A DNA stretch of 58,702 nt, from the NCBI GenBank assembly GCA_023389275.1, contig JAEWEN010000038.1:1-58702 (forward strand). Reading direction: 5' to 3'. The position numbers and the translations under genes are program-made. Below the pieces are notes generated by a model that saw only the letters and a program-made list of their open reading frames with translations, did not search any database and was not told where the DNA came from. Origin of the DNA: Bacillota bacterium (GTDB lineage: Bacteria > Bacillota > Clostridia > Clostridiales > Caloramatoraceae). Every line of letters begins with the position of its first letter. Positions within the stretch are counted from its first letter, which is position 1. Positions 1-8,956 of the stretch are shown here, piece after piece.

Positions 1-279
1 AAAAGCAAACTATATAAAATAGCTAAGCAAGCAGTTATGAAGGCACAAAGCCAAGCATACGTTGGTAGAAAGCTTAAGAAGAGAGATTATAGAAAGCTTT
101 GGATTGCAAGAATTAATGCAGCAGCTAGAGTAAACGGTTTATCATACTCAAGAATGATAAACGGACTAAAAATTGCTGGTGTTAACATAAACAGAAAAAT
201 GCTTTCAGAAATTGCTATAAATGATGAAGCAGCATTTGCAGAACTTGCACAACTTGCGAAATCAAAACTAAACGCATAA
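1..279 (+). CDS. rplT: 50S ribosomal protein L20 (5' truncated by window edge)
   Basis: The frame is open from base 1, so the start of the gene lies outside the window; 92 of roughly 118 residues are present. The stretch AYVGRKLKKRDYRKLW followed by LSYSRMINGLK is signature L20 sequence. L20 binds 23S rRNA early in 50S assembly. In Firmicutes it normally ends the infC-rpmI-rplT operon and represses that operon's translation. A strong terminator follows directly, which fits a last-gene position. The identification is safe; only the missing N-terminus cannot be judged. Confidence 0.97.
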   Translation, partial: KSKLYKIAKQAVMKAQSQAYVGRKLKKRDYRKLWIARINAAARVNGLSYSRMINGLKIAGVNINRKMLSEIAINDEAAFAELAQLAKSKLNA

Positions 280-280
280 T

Positions 281-314
281 AAAAAGACCTGATTATTTCA
301 GGTCTTTTTATTTT
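281..314 (+). terminator. Terminator of the rplT operon
   Basis: A stem of AAAAAGACCTGA pairing with TCAGGTCTTTTT around a short loop, followed by a T-rich run. It begins two bases after the rplT stop codon. Confidence 0.9.
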
Positions 315-369
315 ATTGATAAACTTTTTAACTAGGTAAAAAGTTACTGTTATCCCATAGCATTCTCTA

Positions 370-1251
370 CTATATTTCTTCTAGATGATTTTTAAATTCT
401 TCTTTACTAAATGCTTTAGAGTTAATAATACTTGATTTTGCAATTATTAATTCTTTTGTATGAATATTTCTTTTAAATTTTACAGATTGATAATATTCAC
501 TATTACATTTTTTACAATATTTTTTTAACATTACATATTTAGTACTAGAATTATAATAAGTAGATAAGGTAGAAAGTGGCTTTTTACACTCAGGACAAGA
601 GATTTTATATTTTCTTTTATCAATATTTAATATTTCATTTTTATCTACTTGGTCAAAACTTTTTCTAAACTTGTCTAGTATATAATCATACTTTTCTTGT
701 ATTTCATGTTTTTTATCTTTATTATTAATATACTCTTTATATACTTTGTAAGTTATTAAGCTATCATGTAATGCATCATGTTCTTTATATTCATTAAGAT
801 CAATGTCATATACAATAGCGGCGTTTTTTAGTGAAAGTTGATTTCCTAAATTAAAAAATTTCATAACTTCTTTTTGAACATCTACATAATTATTATAATT
901 TAAATTTTTAACATTATAATAACTACAATTTTGTTTAAATACTAATATATCATTGTTACTATAGGTTAATATTTTGTAATCATCACCAATCCACTCTAAA
1001 AATAGATTAAAAGCTTTTTTAAAAGTTAGCCCTGATTTTAATGTTTCCTTTGTTATACCTGTTGTTTTAGTAACATAAGGATTTATTTTATGATATATTG
1101 TGTTTTTAATATATACTTTAAAGGTATCTATAACATTTAAGTTAGAATCTGTTTTAACAGAGCCTATTTCCATAATTTCAAATGGCAATCTAGAATTTCT
1201 ATAACATCTATATGGTTGATTAAATTCTAGGTCTAAAAATATATAATTCAT
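370..1251 (-). CDS. DEDDh-type 3'-5' exonuclease with C-terminal zinc ribbon
   Basis: The 293-residue protein opens with FLDLEFNQ, the DxE motif (ExoI) of DnaQ/ERI1-like exonucleases. It continues with a D in the central region and EHDALHDSLITYKVYKE near residues 160-175, the His-Asp ExoIII motif. The usual role is 3'-5' removal of nucleotides from RNA or DNA. After the nuclease, residues about 218-250 carry CPEC and CKKC pairs that look like a zinc ribbon, which could bind nucleic acid. The start has an AGGAG site at good spacing. The gene stands alone between rplT and proBA, with its own upstream region. The exact substrate is unknown. Confidence 0.8.
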   Translation of the reverse strand: MNYIFLDLEFNQPYRCYRNSRLPFEIMEIGSVKTDSNLNVIDTFKVYIKNTIYHKINPYVTKTTGITKETLKSGLTFKKAFNLFLEWIGDDYKILTYSNNDILVFKQNCSYYNVKNLNYNNYVDVQKEVMKFFNLGNQLSLKNAAIVYDIDLNEYKEHDALHDSLITYKVYKEYINNKDKKHEIQEKYDYILDKFRKSFDQVDKNEILNIDKRKYKISCPECKKPLSTLSTYYNSSTKYVMLKKYCKKCNSEYYQSVKFKRNIHTKELIIAKSSIINSKAFSKEEFKNHLEEI

Positions 1252-1335
1252 TTATATTACTCCTATAATTATGTGTTATGTATATTATAGTAAATTTTAC
1301 TATATTTTTAAACAGTAATATAATTAAACAAATAT

Positions 1336-1365
1336 AAAAAGCCTATAATATTATAGGCTTTTTAT
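1336..1365 (-). terminator. Terminator after proA
   Basis: A symmetrical hairpin (AAAAAGCCTATAA pairing with TTATAGGCTTTTT) lies just past the proA stop. On the minus strand it ends in a T run, so it can terminate proBA. Confidence 0.85.
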
Positions 1366-1368
1366 AAT

Positions 1369-2625
1369 CTATTTTCTAATTTGTCCATTTCCATTAATAA
1401 TATATTTAGTAGTAGTAAGTTCTGAAAGTCCCATAGGTCCTCTAGCATGAAGTTTTTGAGTACTAATTCCTATTTCTGCACCAAATCCAAATTCAAATCC
1501 ATCAGTAAATCTACTTGAAGCATTTACATATACAGCAGCAGCATCTACCTCTTGTTGGAATTGTCTTGCATTATTATAACTTTCAGTTACAATAACTTCA
1601 GAGTGTTTAGTTCCGTATTTATGAATATGATTTATAGCCTCTTCAATAGAGTCAACTACCTTTACAGATATTATAAGGTCAAGGTATTCTGTGTAGTAGT
1701 CTTCATCTGCTGCCTTTTTTACATTTTCACAAAGTGAAATAGTAGTTTCACATCCTCTAACTTCTACATTAAGGTCTTGAAGCTGTTTTACTATATTTGG
1801 CATAAATTCTTTAGCAACATCTTTATGAACAAGAAGAGATTCAGTAGCATTACATACACCTATTCTATGTGTTTTACCATTAATAACTATATTTTTAGCC
1901 ATTTCAAGGTCGGCAAAGCTATCTACGTAAATGTGACAGTTACCTGTACCTGTTTCAATAACTGGAACAGATGAGTTTTCAACAACAGTTTTTATAAGAC
2001 CAGCTCCACCACGAGGTATAATTACATCAAGATAGTCATTAAGTCTTAGCATAACATTTACAGCTTCTCTGTCTGTAATATCTATAAATTGTATTGCTCC
2101 ATTTGGAATACCAGCTTCATATGCATACTTTGAAATAACATCTATTATAGCAATATTTGAGTTTATAGCCTCAGATCCACCTCTTAAAACAACAGCATTT
2201 CCAGACTTTAAGCAAAGTCCAGCAGCATCAACTGTAACATTAGGTCTTGCTTCATAAATAATACCTATAACTCCAAGAGGAACACGTACCTTTCCAATTT
2301 GAAGTCCAGCATAATTAGTTTCCATGCCTAAAACTTCTCCAACAGGATCTTTTAAAGAAGCTAATTGCTCAAGTCCTATGGCCATATCATTTACACGGCT
2401 TTCATTTATCATAAGTCTATCAAGTAATCCTTCAGATAATCCTTTAGCTTTTCCATTTTCAAGGTCTTTTAAATTAGCGGCAACTATTTTTTCAGAGTTT
2501 TCACGTAGTCCTTTTGCCATATTTAAAAGTGCATCGTTTTTAACCTTTGTAGAAAGTGAAGAAAGTTTTCTTGCAGCTTCTTTAGAAACAGATGTTTTTG
2601 AAATAATATATTCTTTAATATCCAT
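1369..2625 (-). CDS. proA: Gamma-glutamyl phosphate reductase
   Basis: This enzyme reduces gamma-glutamyl phosphate to glutamate 5-semialdehyde with NADPH, the second step of proline synthesis. At 418 residues it has normal family length. It shows the aldehyde-dehydrogenase-like fold signatures, including the YEARPNVTVDAAGLCLKSGNA cofactor region around residues 124-144 and a catalytic cysteine in RIGVCNATES (Cys258). It lies 20 bases downstream of proB in the same direction, so the two form a proBA operon. A GGGGG ribosome site precedes the ATG. No feedback-control element was seen apart from the terminator. Confidence 0.97.
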   Translation of the reverse strand: MDIKEYIISKTSVSKEAARKLSSLSTKVKNDALLNMAKGLRENSEKIVAANLKDLENGKAKGLSEGLLDRLMINESRVNDMAIGLEQLASLKDPVGEVLGMETNYAGLQIGKVRVPLGVIGIIYEARPNVTVDAAGLCLKSGNAVVLRGGSEAINSNIAIIDVISKYAYEAGIPNGAIQFIDITDREAVNVMLRLNDYLDVIIPRGGAGLIKTVVENSSVPVIETGTGNCHIYVDSFADLEMAKNIVINGKTHRIGVCNATESLLVHKDVAKEFMPNIVKQLQDLNVEVRGCETTISLCENVKKAADEDYYTEYLDLIISVKVVDSIEEAINHIHKYGTKHSEVIVTESYNNARQFQQEVDAAAVYVNASSRFTDGFEFGFGAEIGISTQKLHARGPMGLSELTTTKYIINGNGQIRK

Positions 2626-2645
2626 TTTTTATGCCCCCTATAAAA

Positions 2646-3779
2646 TTATTTTAAACTAACTAAGTTGTCTGTGTGTATTACAACATCGTAGTTTTTATGT
2701 CCTAATATTTCTTCAATTTTACTAGAATCAAGTCCTTTTATCATATCTATTTCATATGAAGGATAATTTACAATTCCTCTAGCTACTTCTACATTGTTTT
2801 CATCATTAATTCTAACTAATTCTCCTTCAGAAAAATTTCCTGATGTACTTATAATACCGCTTGGTAAAAGACTTTTATTATCTTTACATATAGCAATATA
2901 TGCGCCTTGATCTATATTTATAGTGCCCATAGGCTTTTTACCAAAAGCTATCCAACGTTTTCTTGCTTGAAGTGGGCACTCTGTAGCTTTAAACCAAGTT
3001 CCTACATCTTTTCCATTTAAAATATCACTTATAATATGAGGATCAGATCCATTAGCAATAACCATATTTGTACCTGATGATACAGCTATTTTTGCAGCTT
3101 TTATTTTAGTTATCATACCACCTGTTCCAAGGCTACTTCCAGCATCTCCTGCACAGTTTTCAATTTCTTCTGTAATTTCATCTACCCATTTAAACATTTT
3201 TGCATTAGGATTAACCCTTGGGTTATCATTATAAAGTCCATCTATATCAGATAAAATAATAAGAATGTCTGCTTCAATAAGACTAGAAACTAAAGCAGAC
3301 AATGTATCGTTATCTCCAAATTTTATCTCATCAACAACAACAGCATCATTTTCATTAATAATAGGAATAACTCCCATATCTAAAAGTTCAAATAATGCAT
3401 TTCTTGAATTTAAAAATCTAAGTCTATTAGTCATATCTTCTCTGGTTAAAAGTATTTGTGCAACTGTTTGTCCATATTCTGCAAAAAGCTTTTCATACAT
3501 ATGAAGAAGAACTCCTTGACCTACAGCAGCAGCAGCTTGTTTTTTCGGTATAGTAGAGGGTCTTTGTTTCATTCCAAGCTTTCCAATACCAGCACCTATA
3601 GCACCAGAGCTTACAATTATAACTTCATATCCTTTATTATGTAGATCTGCAAGTTGTCTTGCTATAATTTCCATACGAGAAAGGTTTATTCTACCATTTT
3701 CATATGTTAAAGTAGAAGAACCTATTTTTACAACAACTCTTTTAATATTTTTTACACAATCTTGTTTAGCGTTTAACAT
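2646..3779 (-). CDS. proB: Glutamate 5-kinase with PUA domain
   Basis: It phosphorylates glutamate to gamma-glutamyl phosphate, the committed step of proline synthesis. The 377-residue protein has an N-terminal amino-acid kinase domain (VVVKIGSSTLT, then VSSGAIGAG) and the GGMITKIKAAKIA segment near residues 220-232. A C-terminal PUA domain follows from about residue 275. The start has a GGAGGG site five to six bases upstream. It heads the proBA operon and is transcribed away from the citrate synthase gene; the shared 209-base intergenic region should contain both promoters. Confidence 0.96.
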   Translation of the reverse strand: MLNAKQDCVKNIKRVVVKIGSSTLTYENGRINLSRMEIIARQLADLHNKGYEVIIVSSGAIGAGIGKLGMKQRPSTIPKKQAAAAVGQGVLLHMYEKLFAEYGQTVAQILLTREDMTNRLRFLNSRNALFELLDMGVIPIINENDAVVVDEIKFGDNDTLSALVSSLIEADILIILSDIDGLYNDNPRVNPNAKMFKWVDEITEEIENCAGDAGSSLGTGGMITKIKAAKIAVSSGTNMVIANGSDPHIISDILNGKDVGTWFKATECPLQARKRWIAFGKKPMGTINIDQGAYIAICKDNKSLLPSGIISTSGNFSEGELVRINDENNVEVARGIVNYPSYEIDMIKGLDSSKIEEILGHKNYDVVIHTDNLVSLK

Positions 3780-3903
3780 AATTTCCCTCCTTGAATATAC
3801 AAAATTATTTTATCATTAATATATGCCTTATTCAAACATAAGTTAATAGATTTTATATAAACATCTAAAAAAAGAAAATTATGCATATATAACAAAAAAA
3901 TTC

Positions 3904-3973
3904 TTGCATACAATAGTGTAAGTATTATATAATGTTTCTATAACTTTTAGGTATATTTGTATACAATAGGGTA
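3904..3973 (+). promoter_or_regulatory. Promoter with two near-palindromic repeats upstream of Re-citrate synthase
   Basis: A promoter TTGCAT (3904-3909), 18-base spacer, TATAAT (3928-3933) can be read. The sequence TACAATAGTGTA (3909-3920, a TACA-N4-TGTA dyad) overlaps it. A close copy, TACAATAGGGTA (3962-3973), lies 53 bases further on, about five helical turns. Such an arrangement fits a repressor that binds two sites on the same face of the helix. The regulator is not identified. TACAAT also occurs as an ordinary -10 box elsewhere in the window, so this call needs testing. Confidence 0.45.
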
Positions 3974-3988
3974 AGGGGGAGTAAGTTA

Positions 3989-5407
3989 ATGAAGAAAAGT
4001 ATAGAATTAAATGAGAAAACTAACTTAATGCATATATATAAAAATGATAATAATGTAGAGAATATAGAAGAGGCTAATTTATATAGAGATATATTTCCAT
4101 ATACTGAAATTCCAAAAGTAATATTTGATAATAAAAATGTTCCTATTAATATGCCAAATGATATTTGGATAACAGATACTACTTTTAGAGACGGTCAACA
4201 ATCAATGTCTCCCTTTACAGTTGAGCAAATATTAACTATATATGATTATCTTCATAAATTAGATAACGGTTCAGGGATAATTAGACAATCAGAGTTTTTC
4301 TTATATACAGAAAAAGATAGAGAAGCAGTTAAAAGATGTATGGATAGAGGATATGATTTTCCACAGATTACAGCTTGGATAAGAGCTAATAAAAATGACT
4401 TTAAATTAGTTAAAGACATGAATATTAAGGAAACAGGAATTTTAATGTCATGTTCAGATTATCATATATTTAAAAAATTAAATCTAAATAGACAACAAGC
4501 TATGGAAAAGTATTTAGAAATTGCAGAAGAGGCATTAGCAAATGGTATAATTCCAAGATGTCATTTAGAAGATATAACAAGAGCAGACTTTTTCGGATTT
4601 GTTGTTCCATTAGTTAGAAATTTAATGGATCGTGCTAAAAAAGCAAATATGAAGGTTAAAATTAGAGCTTGTGATACATTAGGTTTAGGAGTTCCTCATG
4701 ATGGAGTAGCTCTTCCAAGAAGTGTTAAACAAATAATGTACGGATTAACTCATTATTGTGGAGTGCCATCAGAGTGGATTGAATGGCATGGTCACAACGA
4801 TTTTTATACAGTTGTTCCTAACTCAACAGCTGCATGGCTTCATGGATGTTCAGCTATAAGTTCAACTCTTTTAGGTATAGGAGAAAGAACAGGAAATTGT
4901 CCATTAGAGGCAATGATTATAGAGTATGGACAATTAAAAGGAAATATTAAAAATATGGATCTTACTGTTTTAACAGATATAGCTAATTACTTTGAAAAAA
5001 GTTTAGGATATGAAATACCAGTTAAAACTCCATTTGTTGGAAGAGAGTTTAATGTTACAAAAGCTGGAATACATGCAGATGGAATATTGAAAAATGAAGA
5101 AATATACAATATATTTGATACAGGGAAAATATTAAATAGACCTGTACTTGTTGCTATAAATGAATACTCAGGTCTTGCTGGAATAGCTGCTTGGATAAAT
5201 ACTTACTTTAGATTAGAAGAAAAAAATAAAATAAGTAAAAAAGACCCAAGAGTTATTGTTGTTAAACAGTGGGTAGACAAGCAATATGAAGATGGAAGAA
5301 CATCTGTTATAGGAAATGATGAGCTTGAGGCAATAGTTAAAGGAACATTTGAAGAACTATCAGATGGAAACAAATCTGAGGTTGTATATGATATTTGTAC
5401 CAAATAA
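3989..5407 (+). CDS. Re-citrate synthase (homocitrate/isopropylmalate synthase family)
   Basis: The protein (472 residues) belongs to the DRE-TIM family that condenses acetyl-CoA with a 2-oxo acid. It shows DTTFRDGQQS (63-72, catalytic Arg67 and metal-binding Asp68) and WHGHND (metal histidines 267 and 269). The long N-terminal lead and overall pattern match the clostridial Re-citrate synthase first described in C. kluyveri, rather than LeuA or NifV. The aconitase gene immediately downstream supports citrate as product. Together they would supply 2-oxoglutarate for glutamate, but no isocitrate dehydrogenase gene is adjacent. The start is chosen by a GGGGGAG site seven bases upstream. Homocitrate synthase is the main alternative. 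Confidence 0.85.
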   Translation: MKKSIELNEKTNLMHIYKNDNNVENIEEANLYRDIFPYTEIPKVIFDNKNVPINMPNDIWITDTTFRDGQQSMSPFTVEQILTIYDYLHKLDNGSGIIRQSEFFLYTEKDREAVKRCMDRGYDFPQITAWIRANKNDFKLVKDMNIKETGILMSCSDYHIFKKLNLNRQQAMEKYLEIAEEALANGIIPRCHLEDITRADFFGFVVPLVRNLMDRAKKANMKVKIRACDTLGLGVPHDGVALPRSVKQIMYGLTHYCGVPSEWIEWHGHNDFYTVVPNSTAAWLHGCSAISSTLLGIGERTGNCPLEAMIIEYGQLKGNIKNMDLTVLTDIANYFEKSLGYEIPVKTPFVGREFNVTKAGIHADGILKNEEIYNIFDTGKILNRPVLVAINEYSGLAGIAAWINTYFRLEEKNKISKKDPRVIVVKQWVDKQYEDGRTSVIGNDELEAIVKGTFEELSDGNKSEVVYDICTK

Positions 5408-5456
5408 AAATAGGTTAGTAAAATTTTAGATAAGCTAAAGTTTAGGAGGAAGACAT

Positions 5457-7382
5457 ATGGGATTAACATTATCACACAAAATACTTAAAGACCATTTAGT
5501 TTCTGGGGAAATGGTAGCAGGAAAAGAGATATCTATAAAAATAGATCAAACTTTAACTCAAGACTCAACAGGAACAATGGCATATCTTCAATTTGAAGCT
5601 ATGGGAGTAGATAAAGTAAAAACTAAAAAATCAGTAGCATATATAGACCACAATACACTTCAAACAGGTCCTGAAAATGCTGATGATCACTTATATATTC
5701 AAAGTGTAGCTAAAAAACATGGGATTTATTTTTCTAAACCAGGAAATGGTATTTGTCACCAAGTTCATTTAGAGAGATTTGGTAAACCAGGATACACTTT
5801 ATTAGGTTCAGATAGCCATACACCAACAGGTGGTGGAATTGGTATGATTGCTATAGGAGCAGGTGGACTAGATGTTGCTGTTGCTATGGGCGGTGGTGCA
5901 TACTATATTACAATGCCTAAAATTGTAAAAGTTGAGCTTAAAGGTAAATTAAACAAATGGGTTGCTTCTAAAGATATTATATTAGAAGTTTTAAGAAGAC
6001 TTTCTGTAAAAGGTGGAGTAGGAAGAATATTTGAATATTGTGGAGAGGGAGTTGAAACTTTAACAGTTCCTGAAAGATCTACAATAACAAATATGGGTGC
6101 AGAACTTGGAGCTACTACATCTATATTCCCAAGTGATGAAAAAACTTTAGAGTTTTTAAAAGCACAAGGAAGAGAAGAAGACTATGTTGAGCTTAAAGCA
6201 GATACTGATGCTGTTTATGATGAAGAAATTGTAATTGACTTATCAGAACTTGAGCCATTAGTTGCTTGCCCTCATATGCCTGATAATGTTAAAAAAGCAA
6301 CTGAACTTAAGGGAACTAAAGTAAATCAAATTCTAATAGGTAGCTGTACAAACTCTTCATATTTAGACCTTATGAAAGTAGCTAAAATATTAGAAGGAAA
6401 AACAATTGCAGAACATGTATCACTTGCTATTGCACCAGGGTCTAAACAAGTTTTAACTATGATATCTGAAAATGGTACACTTGCAAAACTTGTTAAAGCT
6501 GGAGCTAGAATACTTGAAAGTGCTTGTGGTCCATGTATAGGAATGGGACAATCACCTGCAACAGATGCAGTTTCACTAAGAACTTTCAACAGAAACTTTG
6601 AAGGAAGAAGTGGAACAGTTTCAGCAGGAATATATATAGTAAGCCCTGAAATAGCTGCAGCGTCTGCTATTACTGGATACATAGAAGATCCAAGAAATGT
6701 AGATGCAGAGCCAGGAGTTGAAATGCCTAAAGAATTCTTTATAAATGATAACCTTGTTATATCACCAGCAGAAGATGGTTCAAATGTAGAGGTTGTTAGA
6801 GGACCTAATATTAAAGAGTTCCCTAAAGCAAAACCACTAAGTGATAAAATAGAAGGTAAGGTTTTAACTGTTGTTGGAGATAATATTACAACTGACCATA
6901 TTATGCCATCAAATGCAAAACTTTTACCATTTAGATCAAATATACCATACCTTTCAGAACATTGCTTAGTTCCATGTGATAAAGATTTCCCTAAAAAAGC
7001 GAAAGAAAATGGTGGTGGATTTATACTTGGAGGTTCAAACTATGGACAAGGTTCAAGTAGAGAGCATGCTGCGCTAGTTCCATTATATCTTGGCATTAAA
7101 GGGGTACTTGCAAAATCATTTGCTAGAATTCATATGGCTAACCTTATAAATAACGGAATAATGCCACTTGTATTTGAAACTGAAAGTGATTACGATAGAA
7201 TTTCAGAGGGAGATGCACTTGAGATAAACAATGCTTTATCACAAGTAGAAAGTGGAATAATAGTTGTAGAAAACAAAACTAAAAATGAATCATACAATAT
7301 GATTTTAAATATTACAGATAGACAAAAAGAAATGATAAAATTCGGTGGACTTCTAAATTACACAAGAAACTCTGGAAAGTAA
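5457..7382 (+). CDS. acnA: Aconitate hydratase
   Basis: It isomerises citrate to isocitrate through cis-aconitate using a [4Fe-4S] cluster. The 641-residue protein carries the three cluster cysteines: Cys297 in GSCTNSSY, and Cys357 and Cys360 in ACGPCIGMGQ. The C-terminal swivel domain includes NYGQGSSREHAALVP. It is shorter than the ~900-residue AcnA of proteobacteria but normal for the mitochondrial-like form found in clostridia. It lies 49 bases after the citrate synthase gene with an AGGAGGA site, so the two are probably co-transcribed, and a strong terminator closes the pair. Confidence 0.95.
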   Translation: MGLTLSHKILKDHLVSGEMVAGKEISIKIDQTLTQDSTGTMAYLQFEAMGVDKVKTKKSVAYIDHNTLQTGPENADDHLYIQSVAKKHGIYFSKPGNGICHQVHLERFGKPGYTLLGSDSHTPTGGGIGMIAIGAGGLDVAVAMGGGAYYITMPKIVKVELKGKLNKWVASKDIILEVLRRLSVKGGVGRIFEYCGEGVETLTVPERSTITNMGAELGATTSIFPSDEKTLEFLKAQGREEDYVELKADTDAVYDEEIVIDLSELEPLVACPHMPDNVKKATELKGTKVNQILIGSCTNSSYLDLMKVAKILEGKTIAEHVSLAIAPGSKQVLTMISENGTLAKLVKAGARILESACGPCIGMGQSPATDAVSLRTFNRNFEGRSGTVSAGIYIVSPEIAAASAITGYIEDPRNVDAEPGVEMPKEFFINDNLVISPAEDGSNVEVVRGPNIKEFPKAKPLSDKIEGKVLTVVGDNITTDHIMPSNAKLLPFRSNIPYLSEHCLVPCDKDFPKKAKENGGGFILGGSNYGQGSSREHAALVPLYLGIKGVLAKSFARIHMANLINNGIMPLVFETESDYDRISEGDALEINNALSQVESGIIVVENKTKNESYNMILNITDRQKEMIKFGGLLNYTRNSGK

Positions 7383-7398
7383 TTATATAGAAAAAATA

Positions 7399-7436
7399 AA
7401 AGGCTGTTAATAAAATATTGTTAACAGCCTTTTTAT
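7399..7436 (+). terminator. Terminator after aconitase
   Basis: AAAGGCTGTTAA pairs with TTAACAGCCTTT around a short loop and is followed by T residues, 17 bases past the aconitase stop. Confidence 0.92.
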
Positions 7437-7471
7437 ATGTTTTAATTTAAAGTAAGAATAGGAGGGGTAAA

Positions 7472-8899
7472 ATGAGTACATACTTAATAATTTCTATAAT
7501 ATACATACTAATTAATATAATATGTGCATTTTCTCTTATATTTATAGAAAGAAGAGAAGTAGAAACAACTTGGGCATGGCTTTTAATATTAGTTATGCTT
7601 CCAGGTATTGGATTTATACTTTATTTATGTCTTGGACAAAATTTAAGTAGAGAGAAAATATTCAGAGATAAAATAGTTGTTGATGCTAACAAAGTAAAGG
7701 ATGTAAAAGAATATATTAAAGGAAGCAGAAGCAAAAAAAGTATTCAACACTATGCAGACCTTGTTAAAATGAATTATAAAGACTCAAGAAGTGAATACAC
7801 TATAAATAATGATGTTAAAACATTTATTAATGGAAAAGAAAAATTTAACGCACTAATAGAAGATATAAAAAAGGCAAAAAAGTTTATACATATTGAGTAT
7901 TATATATTTAGAGCAGATGAAATTGGAAAAAAACTAATAGATATTTTAGGTGAAAAAGCAAAAGAAGGTGTAGAAGTAAGACTATTAGTTGATGGAATGG
8001 GTTCCCGTGGAATAAGAGGAAAATGGGAAAAATATATTAAAAATCTTGGAATAGAGTTTGCAATATTTTTTCCTGGTATAACACGTTTAATTAATCTTCG
8101 TGTTAACTATAGAAATCATAGAAAAATAGTTGTTATAGATGGAAAAATAGGATATGTTGGTGGTTTTAATGTTGGTACAGAATATATAACAGGTGGAGAA
8201 AAGTTTGATTTTTGGCGTGATACTCATTTAAGAATACAAGGTGAAGCAGTAAAAGAACTTAATAAGAGATTTTCACTTGATTGGGACTATGCATCTTCTG
8301 ATAGCATATCTGAGAAAATAGAATACTTTCCTGATACCGAAAGCTGTGGCAATGTATCACTACAAATTGTTTCTTCAGGACCTGACCATGTTGATGAATA
8401 TATAAAATACAATTACTTAAAAATAATTTCAGGAGCTAAGAAAAATATTTATATACAAAGTCCTTACTTAGTTTTAGATAAACCTATGACAGAAGCTTTA
8501 AAAATAGCAGCACTATCTGGAGTAGATATTAGAATTATGGTTCCAGATAAGCCAGACCACTTTTTTATGAAGTGGGTTTTAAGTGCTAATATAGGTAATC
8601 TAATTGAATATGGAATAAAATTTTATAAATATGAAAAAGGATTTATACATTCAAAAACAATAGTTGCAGATAGTTTAATATCTAGTGTAGGAACAGCAAA
8701 TTTTGATATTAGAAGCTTTAAGTTAAACTTTGAAATAAACTCTATAATTTTAGATGAAAAAATAGCTATAGAAAATGAAAATATATTTTTAGAGGATCAA
8801 AAAGATTGTAGATTGTTAAGTATTGAAGAATATAATAGCAGAACTAAAGGATTTAAAATTTGTGAATCAATAATAAGACTTGTTTCACCTATACTATAA
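7472..8899 (+). CDS. cls: Cardiolipin synthase
   Basis: It joins two phosphatidylglycerol molecules into cardiolipin at the cytoplasmic membrane. The 475-residue protein begins with two membrane segments (about residues 4-25 and 34-53). Two phospholipase-D motifs follow: HRKIVVID (His216, Lys218, Asp223) and HSKTIVAD (His393, Lys395, Asp400). Length and layout match bacterial ClsA-type enzymes. It has an AGGAGG site and lies between two terminators, so it is probably a single-gene unit. Confidence 0.95.
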   Translation: MSTYLIISIIYILINIICAFSLIFIERREVETTWAWLLILVMLPGIGFILYLCLGQNLSREKIFRDKIVVDANKVKDVKEYIKGSRSKKSIQHYADLVKMNYKDSRSEYTINNDVKTFINGKEKFNALIEDIKKAKKFIHIEYYIFRADEIGKKLIDILGEKAKEGVEVRLLVDGMGSRGIRGKWEKYIKNLGIEFAIFFPGITRLINLRVNYRNHRKIVVIDGKIGYVGGFNVGTEYITGGEKFDFWRDTHLRIQGEAVKELNKRFSLDWDYASSDSISEKIEYFPDTESCGNVSLQIVSSGPDHVDEYIKYNYLKIISGAKKNIYIQSPYLVLDKPMTEALKIAALSGVDIRIMVPDKPDHFFMKWVLSANIGNLIEYGIKFYKYEKGFIHSKTIVADSLISSVGTANFDIRSFKLNFEINSIILDEKIAIENENIFLEDQKDCRLLSIEEYNSRTKGFKICESIIRLVSPIL

Positions 8900-8956
8900 A
8901 ATAAAAATATGTTATTATAAGATAATAATTATTAATTAAGAAAAAGGTGATTTATT

